A stretch of DNA of 64,000 nucleotides from Geopsychrobacter electrodiphilus DSM 16401 (GCF_000384395.1 NZ_ARWE01000001.1:496001-560000), one strand, 5' to 3'. Shown: positions 53,301 through 60,175, counted from the stretch's first letter. The notes: a model not told the origin generated them from the letters alone. Translations and numbers: made by a program.

Positions 53301-54084
53301 TTCCACTTATACCAGTAGTACCAGCTACCGGTTCGGCGCAGTGCCGAGGGGGAACAGTGGCACCCCGCCGCGGGCCACTGGCGGTTATTTCATCGATCAG
53401 AACCGGACGGCTACATCGACCGCCACAAGTCATCTGAACGCCACCACCTGGTCACTCACCAACAACGCCGGGCTCTGCACCATGTGCCACGGCACTGATG
53501 TGAATAATCTTAACCAGTACGGCACCGCAGCGACTGACTGGGTCGGAACCGGCGGCAACGGGCATAGCAACGCGGTAATCGGTGGGACGGGGACACACGC
53601 CTCCAATATCTTTGATTTGCGCGGCGGTGTTCGCGGTAACAATGCCAACCCGGCAATGGCTTGGCAGGGTGCTTCTGACCCGGGTGACAGCGGTAGCTAC
53701 GGCTTTCGTAATGGTCAGTCGAATTCGGACAACTGGGCGCCGTTACTTAACGGAGCTCCTGGGCAAATCAGACGTTACAGTAACTACAGTTGGGGGGCGT
53801 CGGTGAGTGCGACGACGATTGACAACCAGTATCACCAGTTCCCTTGTTCCAAGTGTCACAACCCGCATGCCTCGCGGCTGCCGCGCTTGATGATCACCAA
53901 CTGTCTGGACACCAAGCACAATACCTGGGATGACGCCGGTGGGGTCAGGACAACCGGTAACTATGGCAGTAATAACAGCAACCGGCACAAGTCTAATCTG
54001 ACCTCTGCTCAGAACTGTCACCGGTTGGGTGACCCAGCAGAAAGCGGCACTGGCGCCGGCTGGAACAAGGTGACACCTTGGTAA
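47395..54084 (+). CDS. Chimeric beta-sandwich / multiheme cytochrome c
   Basis: A 2229-residue secreted protein. The ATG at 47395 has GAGGA five bases upstream and gives a signal peptide (FAHLALVAVFTLMFGVAGFA); a longer version from 47191 would be leaderless. Residues ~45-1060 lack heme motifs and are Thr/Gly/Asn-rich, with a fibronectin-III domain around 220-310 (VDLTWTYDGTNNDYYTVFRD) and further Ig-like modules with paired cysteines (GTDPDCGNAV, GTDPDCGGSV). From ~1066 onward there are 19 CXXCH, 3 CX4CH and 2 CX3CH motifs by my count. The C-terminus has degenerate heme-like remnants (CLDTKH, QNCHRLG). Likely surface-exposed, perhaps a mineral- or cell-binding cytochrome. Confidence 0.88.
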   Translation: MKVEIRRNSGMFRFAHLALVAVFTLMFGVAGFAGNAEAATATYYTSGDSGTSVATGVTTNYTGGCSGGQNGPVRTLMAKTTNYCGNYQYSSGNVGSTLLEAYSDTAYAAATQVTGGTYTIYQYGGGSGPWTGGYQLFYITSNGTKTNFSGAQVTQSLDGQVSINLSGQSAVVPAGAKLGIRVVATADNGSANGPLLVWDQFNGNQGTLTVNETAACSATAPSDLAANAVSGGQVDLTWTYDGTNNDYYTVFRDGVQIATNIISGSYSDTTVSTSTTYNYTVRGYSVASACESGNSNTANVTTPACTEATPSIVWTSQNTASGDFSGAPFVTLSNVQSASLQYKVTETTGGGPGTVSILDAWPNAPQVSTTTSTPATTNFTPSGTSADNRVVVISVAAYTGGTNTTTISVDYGNGSTWTPARLIGYSANNQRRQNWLFYLNEADIAASSGNRIRVSNNVAGNGYAAWIATYAGVQQNSSGTGAGFTINDFYGEYPNQVSSTTFTNSLAVEAGGYAQYFDMKSVNAETTDNENYSSNTVQNIGGAYADTHWKAFATAGTTQPTLSWGGSNAYMGYAGFTLNPASSGPVETTVINWTADPIPGMANLTDGNTYNLYAQGLSGTCGVSVYGDSVSQLVADGTPTTFGWTSCVETLTLTAPSITGPITGPVVVTAGGTATGKQVSWSENGGSTWSAWAASGATYTPTSCTIGNVIFRAQASGTCAVMTAQSAAVAFDTSDADLATLTTTNPITANSTVVIQTAVGVETVPAGMTGMAVTIAGAGTCNVTGAAMSWNAGSSRWEYNWNTSACGTVTAVTGVSIAVSGTDPDCGNAVSAPLVSGVTIDNTCVDATPSTITVPASQSVSGASVNLASLFSSTGNVGSFTFTINGSPVTSPWNSSAFGTTGPQAVTLGVTGTDPDCGGSVVGPSTNSITVNNATPTVISSATASSGDAKITVAVAYSGDTNTNNNVQVEYGACAGTCDGTTFGTNLGLLGHQISPYLQNISGLTNMQKYQVRVTISDADGVSPQTVYTFIDVIPSNPMLHNAASTGSTKWGGNWGLPGGKYGEFTCQTCHTDTTTNIKRIKTSISFPDSSLMPNGLPSSPVTLTDTRDLTSDYAAAAGNHATSNGVCEVCHSLDETKVNGVQHHAYNMSTATATNQNHFLQKDCMTCHNHKSGFLPTACDACHGNPPIANNTDGSTNTGLVHTSVTGSTTPGAHNLHAVTKGFTCDTCHNGYVMPNGGDINISFNAFGTTTGTYTGQDGVSYNGTVVAAGNGTKTCSAVYCHGGTIGGGTPPIWDGTVACGDCHGASSTTPPIGGSHATHAGTLALACTQCHGATAGAAGHMNGNVSWDVSALPTQVAGTVTYKTTATGSTGAIAPSATYGSCANVKCHFGNTPTWGGALPNGCASCHNNGLGEPWPATGAHNAHFTALGVSLATQVTNGPVVQAKCDYCHSGNIHSNGTVEVNVSATYQDKSGGARTYAGSQCSNISCHGGQITPAWTGTIDANTQCTQCHKAENVGTEYNSATTGMHGITGVVSGENHGSALACTACHNGQPANHFSDAGLATSAMNRPAGTDFVAGVTLGANSDLDTCAMACHKEGATAPRSGSAPWARLNNKTFASGGGAAGDECKTCHGTWGNWRGNMLVDHTKDWDTDGTAEVQANHAECETCHGFAPTKTNAAYNATWGTGNHGDGIITMNGPTPNTGAGYNQANWGCDNACHGNASTLHNLSDSKWNVGFGDFGAGSCDSCHSAGGSGPTVVYPTGNSGWAGETYGAHLKATTGDVLSNTTDWATQCQKCHGFHSGKLVSPNIIANNATVGINYTVHGGINLGGTATTATTEAETCWGCHDSQTPKISEWQTNTDTNGAEPNYDFGGLWTTAAATTARSNWVGAYWKSATAIFGYKTGLIQSTHAASTNTGAASGLDTVASIRCSYCHDVHNTYGPNGKPYLRGTWMGSPYPEDGAPQSTSTYTSSTSYRFGAVPRGNSGTPPRATGGYFIDQNRTATSTATSHLNATTWSLTNNAGLCTMCHGTDVNNLNQYGTAATDWVGTGGNGHSNAVIGGTGTHASNIFDLRGGVRGNNANPAMAWQGASDPGDSGSYGFRNGQSNSDNWAPLLNGAPGQIRRYSNYSWGASVSATTIDNQYHQFPCSKCHNPHASRLPRLMITNCLDTKHNTWDDAGGVRTTGNYGSNNSNRHKSNLTSAQNCHRLGDPAESGTGAGWNKVTPW

Positions 54085-54182
54085 CCGGGTGTTGAGCCTA
54101 CGCTGAAGCGTTAGCGCAAAGCGTGAATGTTCAGTGGCGATTGCGTACTGAACCGCTGAGGTCAAATAGAACAAAGTAGGTC

Positions 54183-54216
54183 AAAGGGGCCGGATCGAAT
54201 GATCCGGCCCCTTTTC
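54183..54216 (+). terminator. Rho-independent terminator after the cytochrome operon
   Basis: AAAGGGGCCGGATC pairs with GATCCGGCCCCTTT around GAAT and is followed by a short T-rich stretch. Confidence 0.9.
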
Positions 54217-54868
54217 GTTATGCGCAGGTACTCTTCAGTCGTGGTGGTTGAAGGGTGACTTGGCGGTTATAATCCTCTGCCGACCCTGATGGCGGTTGCG
54301 ATTATAGCGGCATGGGAGTCCATCGCCGGGTCGAATATGAAGTGAGCTGCTGGCTAAATTCTGGCAGGACGAACAGAACTCACAAAAGTGCCAGTCTCCT
54401 CGGGCGAGGATAAAGATATTCTGAGCCAAATAGCCATTCAAGAGGATAGGTCGTTGATCTGACCTGTGTATGGCAGGAACACCTTATGAACCCGACGAGA
54501 TTTGTCGGTCCTCCTTATGTCGGAAAGGTTTAACGTTGCGTTGATGGTTGACTGAAGTCAGCACTTGGTAGCAGGGCTACCTGGCACAGCTAAGGGTCAA
54601 AGGCGAAGCGTTGAACAGGAGCCGAAGTTTCGATAACCACAGGTGTTGCTGTAGATCGGACTGGAATGTCCGGCGTTAGGGTAAAGGGTAGCGTAATTCC
54701 CTGCCCTGGAGCGGAAATAAGTCTAATGGCTGTACCTGAGGCTTATCAACGGCACCTCCAAGGGAACGGTTCTACATGGTGTATCCAATACCGATAATCA
54801 CCCGCAGGACCTTCGAAATGCAGGCTATGTGGCGGTAACAGTGATGCCTGTTATAAGGTCTGCGGTGT
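54217..54868. other. Gene-free region with many hairpins, possible structured RNA
   Basis: About 650 bases with no convincing gene on either strand. Several short stems are exact: CCGAC/GTCGG (54492-54508), GGTAGC/GCTACC (54567-54581), CGGAC/GTCCG (54657-54672), ATAAGTC/GGCTTAT (54717-54746), and a long one closed by CCGATAA/TTATCGG (54791-54879) that runs into the end of the next gene. GNRA-like GCGAAGC and GCCGAAG loops occur. The style recalls domain I of group II introns or another large ribozyme-like RNA, but I cannot find domain V and do not recognise a family. It could also be a decayed mobile element. Confidence 0.4.
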
Positions 54869-56293
54869 CTATTTATCGGGTAAAAGGGTGTCGTCGACCA
54901 TCTGCTTCGGCACTTTAACCTCAGGCGCTGGCACATGTTTGGCTGAGAGAATTTTTTGGTTTTTCTGTGCTTCATCGCTTAGAGACTGAAAAAATGCGGG
55001 CATGTCGGGATAATAGATGGGCGACCAGACGAGCTTTTTCAGACGAGCGAGGATTTGAATGGTCTCTTCCGGTTTGCCGTAGGTGGACAGAATTTCAGCT
55101 CTTTTTATGTCGATGAATGGATTTTCAGGAAAGAGAGCCGCCGCTTTGTCCAGCATCTGCAGGGCGGCATCCGGACGTTTAGCCTTTAGCGCGACCTGCA
55201 CCAGATCAAGGTAAGCCTGGCCGTATGCAGGATCAAGCGCCGCAGCAGCGGCCAGAGATTTCAAAGATTGGTTGCCTTGTTTAAGTTCGCGCTCACTCTG
55301 GAAGAGGGCATACTTGATCGAAGGATCATCTGGCGCTTCGGTCTGCATTTTTAGGTATTTTGCCTGAATCTCTTCGTTTTTGAAAAAATTCGCCAGATAA
55401 AGGGCTTCGGCCCGCTGTTTCCAGTCAGTGGGGATGGGCTTGGCAAGTCGCTCTGGAACTGCGAACAGCTGTTGAAGGTCAGGTGCCAGAAATCTGGTAT
55501 CGAGTGGCATGCCTCCGACCAGATTGGAACTTGAGATGGTCAGGGCCAGGGTTGGCCAGCCGGGCCCTTGAAGTTTTGAGAGAATCTGAAAAATAAGCGG
55601 ATAAAGGGGCGTGCCAATTTCATGGCGATAGAGTGGCGCGAAAAAGCTGAGGTCGATGTGCAGCAGGATCGGGCCACTTAATTTCGGCAATTGGCCAAGA
55701 GTAATTGTTCGAAAGGGGTGCCCATACAGCGTTCCGACAATGGCATCAGCCGTCTGCTTCAAGGTTTCAGTTTCTTTGGCGGTCATGATTCTCTGGTCGA
55801 CCAGCTGTTTTTTAAAGGTGGCGAAATCGATCTTTTCCTGTGTGCCTTGAATGGGGAGTACCCAGATGACTTCTGACACCAGATCTGCCTGCAAGGCTGC
55901 TGTGACGGCTATTTGGGGGAAGAATAAGGGGTTGGCGTGTGGTCGCGAGGCTTTTTCTCTAATTTCCAGGGCAGATCCATGTAGCACCAATGTATTGGTC
56001 TGATCCTTTAGCTCAGGCGGTAATTTGGTCAGGAACGGGTTGTTGCTTAAGACCACCAGGGTTGGTCTGGAGTCTCGATACTTGCGCCAGGTCGGGATTG
56101 CTTCCGACGGGGTTTCAACCAGCACAGCATTGAGCGGATCTTTCAACAGAATGACAGGTTTGTGCGGGACATCAGGCAGAGACTGTGCTTGAATTGGTGG
56201 GACCTGGGTAACCTCGGGTAGCTTGTCCTTCTGTTGTTCACAGCCAAACAGCAGCAGGGCACAAAGGGGTAACAGTAAATATCTGAGCATCAA
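54869..56293 (-). CDS. Lipoprotein with degenerate UPF0489-like domain and TPRs
   Basis: A 474-residue exported lipoprotein: signal MMLRYLLLPLCALLLFGCEQ with lipobox LFGC. Residues ~50-290 hold a domain whose order (LVETPSEAIPTWRKYRDSRP; LVSEVIWVLPIQ; GPILLHIDLSFF) resembles the UPF0489/ureohydrolase-like fold, but the metal-binding HxD motif is replaced (VVLSNNPFLTK), so arginase-type activity is unlikely. Residues ~300-430 are TPRs (AAAALDPAYGQAYLDLVQVA). It is a paralogue of the protein at 56732-58066, and an 18-codon peptide gene lies between them. The UPF0489 relation is my inference. Confidence 0.75.
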   Translation of the reverse strand: MMLRYLLLPLCALLLFGCEQQKDKLPEVTQVPPIQAQSLPDVPHKPVILLKDPLNAVLVETPSEAIPTWRKYRDSRPTLVVLSNNPFLTKLPPELKDQTNTLVLHGSALEIREKASRPHANPLFFPQIAVTAALQADLVSEVIWVLPIQGTQEKIDFATFKKQLVDQRIMTAKETETLKQTADAIVGTLYGHPFRTITLGQLPKLSGPILLHIDLSFFAPLYRHEIGTPLYPLIFQILSKLQGPGWPTLALTISSSNLVGGMPLDTRFLAPDLQQLFAVPERLAKPIPTDWKQRAEALYLANFFKNEEIQAKYLKMQTEAPDDPSIKYALFQSERELKQGNQSLKSLAAAAALDPAYGQAYLDLVQVALKAKRPDAALQMLDKAAALFPENPFIDIKRAEILSTYGKPEETIQILARLKKLVWSPIYYPDMPAFFQSLSDEAQKNQKILSAKHVPAPEVKVPKQMVDDTLLPDK

Positions 56294-56435
56294 TGAACTC
56301 CTGGTTAAGATTTCAGCTGCGCATTATAGGCGGGTTCGTCCCGGGGGTAAAGGTGTAGCCGGATCTGATCGGAGTCTGGGGCTAAAATTATTGCGGCTGA
56401 GGAGAACCTGCCAGTGGGGCGTAGCCAGGATAACT

Positions 56436-56451
56436 CTGGTTTGTATTTTGC
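56436..56451 (+). promoter_or_regulatory. Candidate sigma-54 promoter upstream of the peptide gene
   Basis: TGGTTTGTATTTTGCA has the GG and GC doublets ten bases apart and a perfect TTGCA -12 part; the -24 part matches less well. It would start a leader of about 125 bases before the peptide ATG. Confidence 0.35.
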
Positions 56452-56587
56452 AAGAACATCACTGTTGTCAGGATTTTTTGGCAAGGAGTAGAAATCTGCC
56501 GCCAAAAGAAGTAAAGTTTCAGCCAGTATTCCGTTTTATAGCCGATTGATAACGGTAGCCCCAATAACCGCAAAACAGGAGGAAGTT

Positions 56588-56644
56588 ATGAAAAAGTACA
56601 TGAAGCCTAAAGTCGTGGGTAGCAGCAACGTTCACCCCTGCTAA
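56588..56644 (+). CDS. 18-residue peptide, candidate modified-peptide precursor
   Basis: AGGAGG (56577-56582) lies five bases before an ATG that opens an 18-codon frame, MKKYMKPKVVGSSNVHPC, followed by TAA and then a perfect terminator. The strong ribosome site, the tight spacing to the terminator and the ending in a Cys after GSSNVHP argue that the peptide is made. The look (basic start, KPxVxGSSNxHPC end) recalls very short candidate precursor peptides annotated in Geobacter-type genomes, from memory. No radical SAM or other maturase is visible nearby. It lies between two paralogous exported TPR proteins encoded on the other strand. Confidence 0.65.
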   Translation: MKKYMKPKVVGSSNVHPC

Positions 56645-56666
56645 GGCAAAAAAGAACAGCAGCAAA

Positions 56667-56704
56667 CGAAAAAGAAGGTCGGGTTTTCCCGACCTTCTTT
56701 TTCG
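56667..56704 (+). terminator. Terminator of the peptide gene (bidirectional)
   Basis: CGAAAAAGAAGGTCGGG and CCCGACCTTCTTTTTCG form a perfect 17-base stem with a TTTT loop; A and T runs in the stem make it usable from both sides, so it can also end the gene at 56732-58066. Confidence 0.93.
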
Positions 56705-56731
56705 TTCAGCATGAAACGTCAGGCGTTACTC

Positions 56732-58066
56732 TTACTTAGCCGAACTGTTTGTCGCTGATTCTGTCAGGCTGGCCGCTTTTTGCCGCAGATGGTTGGCCAT
56801 CTCAGGATAATACACTGCTGACCAGGTGCGTTTCGCCAGGTCCGTGTAGATCTTCATGGCTTCGGCCGGACGTTTTAATTTCAGCAACAACTCGGCTTTC
56901 TGTAAGGGGATCAGGGGGTCTTGCGGAATGGCGGCCATCGCTTTGTCGAGCAAGGTCAGGGTTTGTTTGTCCCACTTATTTTTAAGTCCGGTTTCCGCCA
57001 GCGCCAGATATTCTTCAGCGTACCCTGGGTCCAGCTTGACGACTTTGTCGAGCTGGGCAAAAGCGGCCTGGTTCTTCCCGGATTGAATCAACAACTGATA
57101 AAGATCATACTGAACCGTTGGATCCTCGGGGGCGCTGTCGGCATTCTTTTGAATCAGCTCTTTGGCATTCTTCTCCTGAAAAAAATTCTGACTGAACATT
57201 GCATTTTTGCGGTTTATCCAGCTTTCGGGCATTTTGCCATCAAGCAGTGCTGGCTGTTTCAGCAGTCGGGCCAGATCTGAGATGAGAAACCGGGTGGCGA
57301 GGGCATAGTTACCACCCTCGTTGGAGTAGGAGAGGGTCACCGCCAGACACTGCCATTCGGAATCGCGCAAGAGCTGAACGGTCTCTTGCAGCAGGTCGTA
57401 GACAGGCGTGCTGATCTCGTTTTTGAACAGGCCCCGGAAATAACCGAGATCTACATGCAGGATGACCGGATGTTTAATCGCCGGTAGTGCCGCGAGGGGA
57501 TGCATAATCCGCAAGGGGGTATGCCTGACCTCCCCGACAAGAATTCCTTCATCGACCAGATGAAGTTTTTCAGCTTCAGCAGAGGTTAAAAATCCGGCCT
57601 TGGACATCAGTTTACGAAAATTCTCCGCCTTGAAATCTGCCAGCTTCCCCTGGGCGGGGAAATACCAGACGACCTCAGAGAACAGGTGCTGGTCCAGGGC
57701 CGCGGTCAGGGTTTGACTGGGGAGCAGAAGGGGTTCGGCTCGTTGCAGGCTGTCGTGCAGCCTGAACTCAGCGGCACTCCCCTGGTTGATGAGTTTGGCG
57801 ACACTTTGATGGAGTTCTGGCGGAATGGGTTCTAAAAAAGGGTGTTCGGAAAAGAGCACCAGCGCCGGTTTCTCCTGTTGATATGAACGCCAGATCTGCG
57901 GTGCCTGAGAGGGGAGCTCAAGGCGCACAGGGTCTATGCTCTGCCGCATCACCTGAGATGTCGGATGCGATCCGAGGGGCGCAACATGTCCCGGGCTGTT
58001 AGTGGCCGCCTGGGATGGACTGCCAGCGAGCAGGGCTGCCAGCAACATAAGAACCACAATCGGCAT
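56732..58066 (-). CDS. Exported TPR protein with degenerate UPF0489-like domain
   Basis: A 444-residue paralogue of 54869-56293. The signal peptide is IVVLMLLAALLAGSPSQAAT, without a lipobox. The same order is seen: LELPSQAPQIWRSYQQEKPA, LVLFSEHPFLEPIPPEL, SEVVWYFPAQ and HPVILHVDLGYF, then TPRs from ~285 (AAFAQLDKVVKLDPGYAEEY; LTLLDKAMAAIPQDPLIPLQ). Both paralogues end in a shared RTWSAVYYPEM/LVWSPIYYPDM block. It is periplasmic or outer-membrane facing. The shared domain and the peptide gene between them suggest a common function, not yet known. Confidence 0.75.
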   Translation of the reverse strand: MPIVVLMLLAALLAGSPSQAATNSPGHVAPLGSHPTSQVMRQSIDPVRLELPSQAPQIWRSYQQEKPALVLFSEHPFLEPIPPELHQSVAKLINQGSAAEFRLHDSLQRAEPLLLPSQTLTAALDQHLFSEVVWYFPAQGKLADFKAENFRKLMSKAGFLTSAEAEKLHLVDEGILVGEVRHTPLRIMHPLAALPAIKHPVILHVDLGYFRGLFKNEISTPVYDLLQETVQLLRDSEWQCLAVTLSYSNEGGNYALATRFLISDLARLLKQPALLDGKMPESWINRKNAMFSQNFFQEKNAKELIQKNADSAPEDPTVQYDLYQLLIQSGKNQAAFAQLDKVVKLDPGYAEEYLALAETGLKNKWDKQTLTLLDKAMAAIPQDPLIPLQKAELLLKLKRPAEAMKIYTDLAKRTWSAVYYPEMANHLRQKAASLTESATNSSAK

Positions 58067-58207
58067 GATTATCGCTTTCGTCAGGGGAAAGGCCTTGAAG
58101 CTGCCCGCGAGATGTAGCGCGGCTTCATTCTAAACCAGTAAGCATTTCAGGTGCTATGGGAATCATTGAAATATGAGCAGGCTCCATGGTTCTCACCGGA
58201 ATGGCTG

Positions 58208-58216
58208 TGCTAGAAT
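58208..58216 (+). promoter_or_regulatory. Extended -10 promoter
   Basis: TGCTAGAAT is a good extended -10 element about 37 bases upstream of the ATG at 58253. No clear -35 box. Confidence 0.45.
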
Positions 58217-58252
58217 CGGCACTCTTTTATCTTAACTGAACAGGGATACCTC

Positions 58253-59287
58253 ATGCTAAAAAAATTTGGATTTTGCTGTTTGGGGATTTTGTTGTCGGCA
58301 AGCCTGGCCCAGGCGGGGCTGATTCCAGTCGCGGGAAAGGTAGCGGTTTCTGGGGAAGGCATTGCCGGGGTAGTTGTCTCTGCCTGGCCATTGGCGACGG
58401 TCAGTTTTGGTGATACTCCACCCTTCCAGTCGGCGCCATCCGATAAGGCCGGCATGTTTCAGCTGGAACTGCCATCGGGGGAGTACTATTTTCTGGCGCA
58501 GAATGATCAGTATTTCGGGTTTTATGGACGGAATCCGGTCAATGTGGCCGGCAAAGGCGTTGACGATCTGCGGATTGCGCTCCCCCTGCGCAATCCCCCC
58601 AGGGCCGAAAAACCAGCGGATTCCCTGCCGGGGGTCGTGGTCAAAACCACCACCGAAGGAAAGCCTGTTGCGGGGGTGGTGCTGATGGTTTATCCCGATT
58701 TGAATAGCCAGTTGAAGGGGATGGGCTTCGGCATGAGTCTGCCGAGTGATGCTGACGGGGTGACTGAGCTTTCTCTGGGGAGCGGAACCTATTATATCGT
58801 AGCGCGTAAGCGGCAGAGTGGCGGGATGACCGGCCCATTGAGTGCCGGCGATTATTTTGGTTACTATGCCGGGAATCCGGTGACGATCAAGGATACGCAG
58901 GTTTTGAGTCTCGGTATCGACCTGGTTGAGGTGCCACAGAAGGTTAAGCAGCAGGCAGATCACCTGTTCGGCACAACGAGCATCCGCGGGCGCGTTCAAA
59001 ATGCCGTGGGTACACCGGTCGCCGGGGTGAGGGTGCTGCTCTATCCCGACGCGACCATGTTGAATCGACCGCTCTATGTGTCGCAGCCCTCGACATCCAA
59101 GGGCGAATATGTGTTGAGCTTCCCCAAGGGCGGGACGTACTTTCTGGCCGCGCGCAACAAACTGGGCGGCGCACCGGCGCCGGGTGAGCTCTATGGCCGT
59201 TACACCGGAAGTCAGGACAGCTCCATCCGGATCAGGAATGGGCAGGCGCTGGAGGGGATCAATCTGCTGGTTGAGGAGATGTGGTAA
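58253..59287 (+). CDS. Secreted protein with three carboxypeptidase-regulatory-like repeats
   Basis: A 344-residue exported protein. The signal peptide is GFCCLGILLSASLAQAG. Three beta-sandwich units follow at about residues 24-115, 122-235 and 242-342. Each starts with a G.V...G.P.AGV.V..YP pattern and ends with an aromatic block: GEYYFLAQNDQYFGFYGRNP, GTYYIVARK plus GDYFGYYAGNPV, and GTYFLAARNKLGG plus ELYGRYTGSQ. These look like CnaB / carboxypeptidase-regulatory domains. No catalytic residues are seen. The repeats may bind sugar or other surface ligands. Confidence 0.8.
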   Translation: MLKKFGFCCLGILLSASLAQAGLIPVAGKVAVSGEGIAGVVVSAWPLATVSFGDTPPFQSAPSDKAGMFQLELPSGEYYFLAQNDQYFGFYGRNPVNVAGKGVDDLRIALPLRNPPRAEKPADSLPGVVVKTTTEGKPVAGVVLMVYPDLNSQLKGMGFGMSLPSDADGVTELSLGSGTYYIVARKRQSGGMTGPLSAGDYFGYYAGNPVTIKDTQVLSLGIDLVEVPQKVKQQADHLFGTTSIRGRVQNAVGTPVAGVRVLLYPDATMLNRPLYVSQPSTSKGEYVLSFPKGGTYFLAARNKLGGAPAPGELYGRYTGSQDSSIRIRNGQALEGINLLVEEMW

Positions 59288-59395
59288 GCGCCCATACTTT
59301 AAGCAGGGTCAGGTATCGCGAACATTATCCTGAACATGCGGCCCCTTTTTTGCTGGTGGACGGCGGCCTGGTCGCCAGGCATTTTGCTCACCCCT
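59288..59395. other. Short intergenic region
   Basis: Between convergent genes. I see no clear terminator hairpin or gene in it. Confidence 0.4.
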
Positions 59396-60175
59396 TTAGT
59401 GCGCGGCCTCTTTGATACTGATGTCATCAATCGTGACCGTATTCCGGTCGGGTTTGCCCTCACGGAAGAAAATCAAGTGGATCATGGCGGTCTTGGGGCC
59501 GGTGGTGAAGCTGAAGGTCTGGAGCTGTTTTTCGACCTTGCCCTTGAGGCGGACACCTACCTGGGCGCCGACCTGTGACTCTTTAATCAGTGATTCGGGA
59601 TACTGTTCCCCAACCCACAGAAATTTGTTGAATTCAAGGATGCCGATCCCGGCAGTTGCCCCGGCGGTCAGGTCGCAGCTGAAGGTGGTGCGGATTTCAT
59701 AGCGGGTGGTCGGTTGAACGGCGATCGGGGAGAAAAAACCGACGGAGTCAATTCCTTTGATCCCTCTAAACCCGAACGAAATATTGCCGTCGGTCGCTCC
59801 TTTAGCTTTGGTTGGCCCGGATGTCCTGAGCAGGTGCTCGATAAAGGTTCGCCAGTATTGCATCCCCTCGGTGTCATTGTCTTCAGGACGATAGGCACCG
59901 GTTCGGGGAAAGAGAGAGAGCTGTGGGGCGCCCTGGAAATTTTCAAAGAGGGGTGGTCGCGGCGGGTCCTGCTGCTTGCTGTCGGTGTTTTTAACCTCTG
60001 GCGTGAGCTTTGTGGTTTCCTGCGTCGTTGCCCGGGTGGGTGGTTCGTCCGTTTTGGCCGGCACTGCTTGCGCTGCGGGGGGAGAAATGGTTTTCGTCGC
60101 CGGGAGATCGTCATTGTTTTGTGATTGGCAGGCGACAAGACTCAGCAGAAAAAGCAGGGCGACGAGGGGTTTCAT
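59396..60175 (-). CDS. Putative lipoprotein of unknown function
   Basis: A 259-residue lipoprotein. The ATG at 60175 with GGAGAA upstream gives the signal KPLVALLFLLSLVACQSQ with lipobox LVAC. A Pro/Thr/Lys-rich linker (about 20-80) leads into a C-terminal domain (about 95-259) that looks like a beta-sandwich: GFRGIKGIDSVGFFSPIAVQ; PTTRYEIRTTFSCDLTAGAT; MIHLIFFREGKPDRNTVTID; ending DISIKEAAH. This resembles carbohydrate-binding-module-like jelly rolls. No enzyme motif. Confidence 0.68.
   Translation of the reverse strand: MKPLVALLFLLSLVACQSQNNDDLPATKTISPPAAQAVPAKTDEPPTRATTQETTKLTPEVKNTDSKQQDPPRPPLFENFQGAPQLSLFPRTGAYRPEDNDTEGMQYWRTFIEHLLRTSGPTKAKGATDGNISFGFRGIKGIDSVGFFSPIAVQPTTRYEIRTTFSCDLTAGATAGIGILEFNKFLWVGEQYPESLIKESQVGAQVGVRLKGKVEKQLQTFSFTTGPKTAMIHLIFFREGKPDRNTVTIDDISIKEAAH

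Noticed and set aside
39058-54084. CRISPR or tandem DNA repeat array
   Set aside because: The repeated character comes from the CXXCH codons (TG[CT]...TG[CT]CA[CT]) in coding frame; spacing is irregular and there are no identical repeats with unique spacers.
54235-54441. 68-codon frame on the - strand in the gene-free region
   Set aside because: No ribosome site, no family resemblance, unusual composition; more likely chance in a structured non-coding stretch.
56305-56505. 66-codon frame on the - strand upstream of the lipoprotein gene
   Set aside because: Starts with TTG without a ribosome site and shows no domain; it covers the probable promoter region between divergent units.
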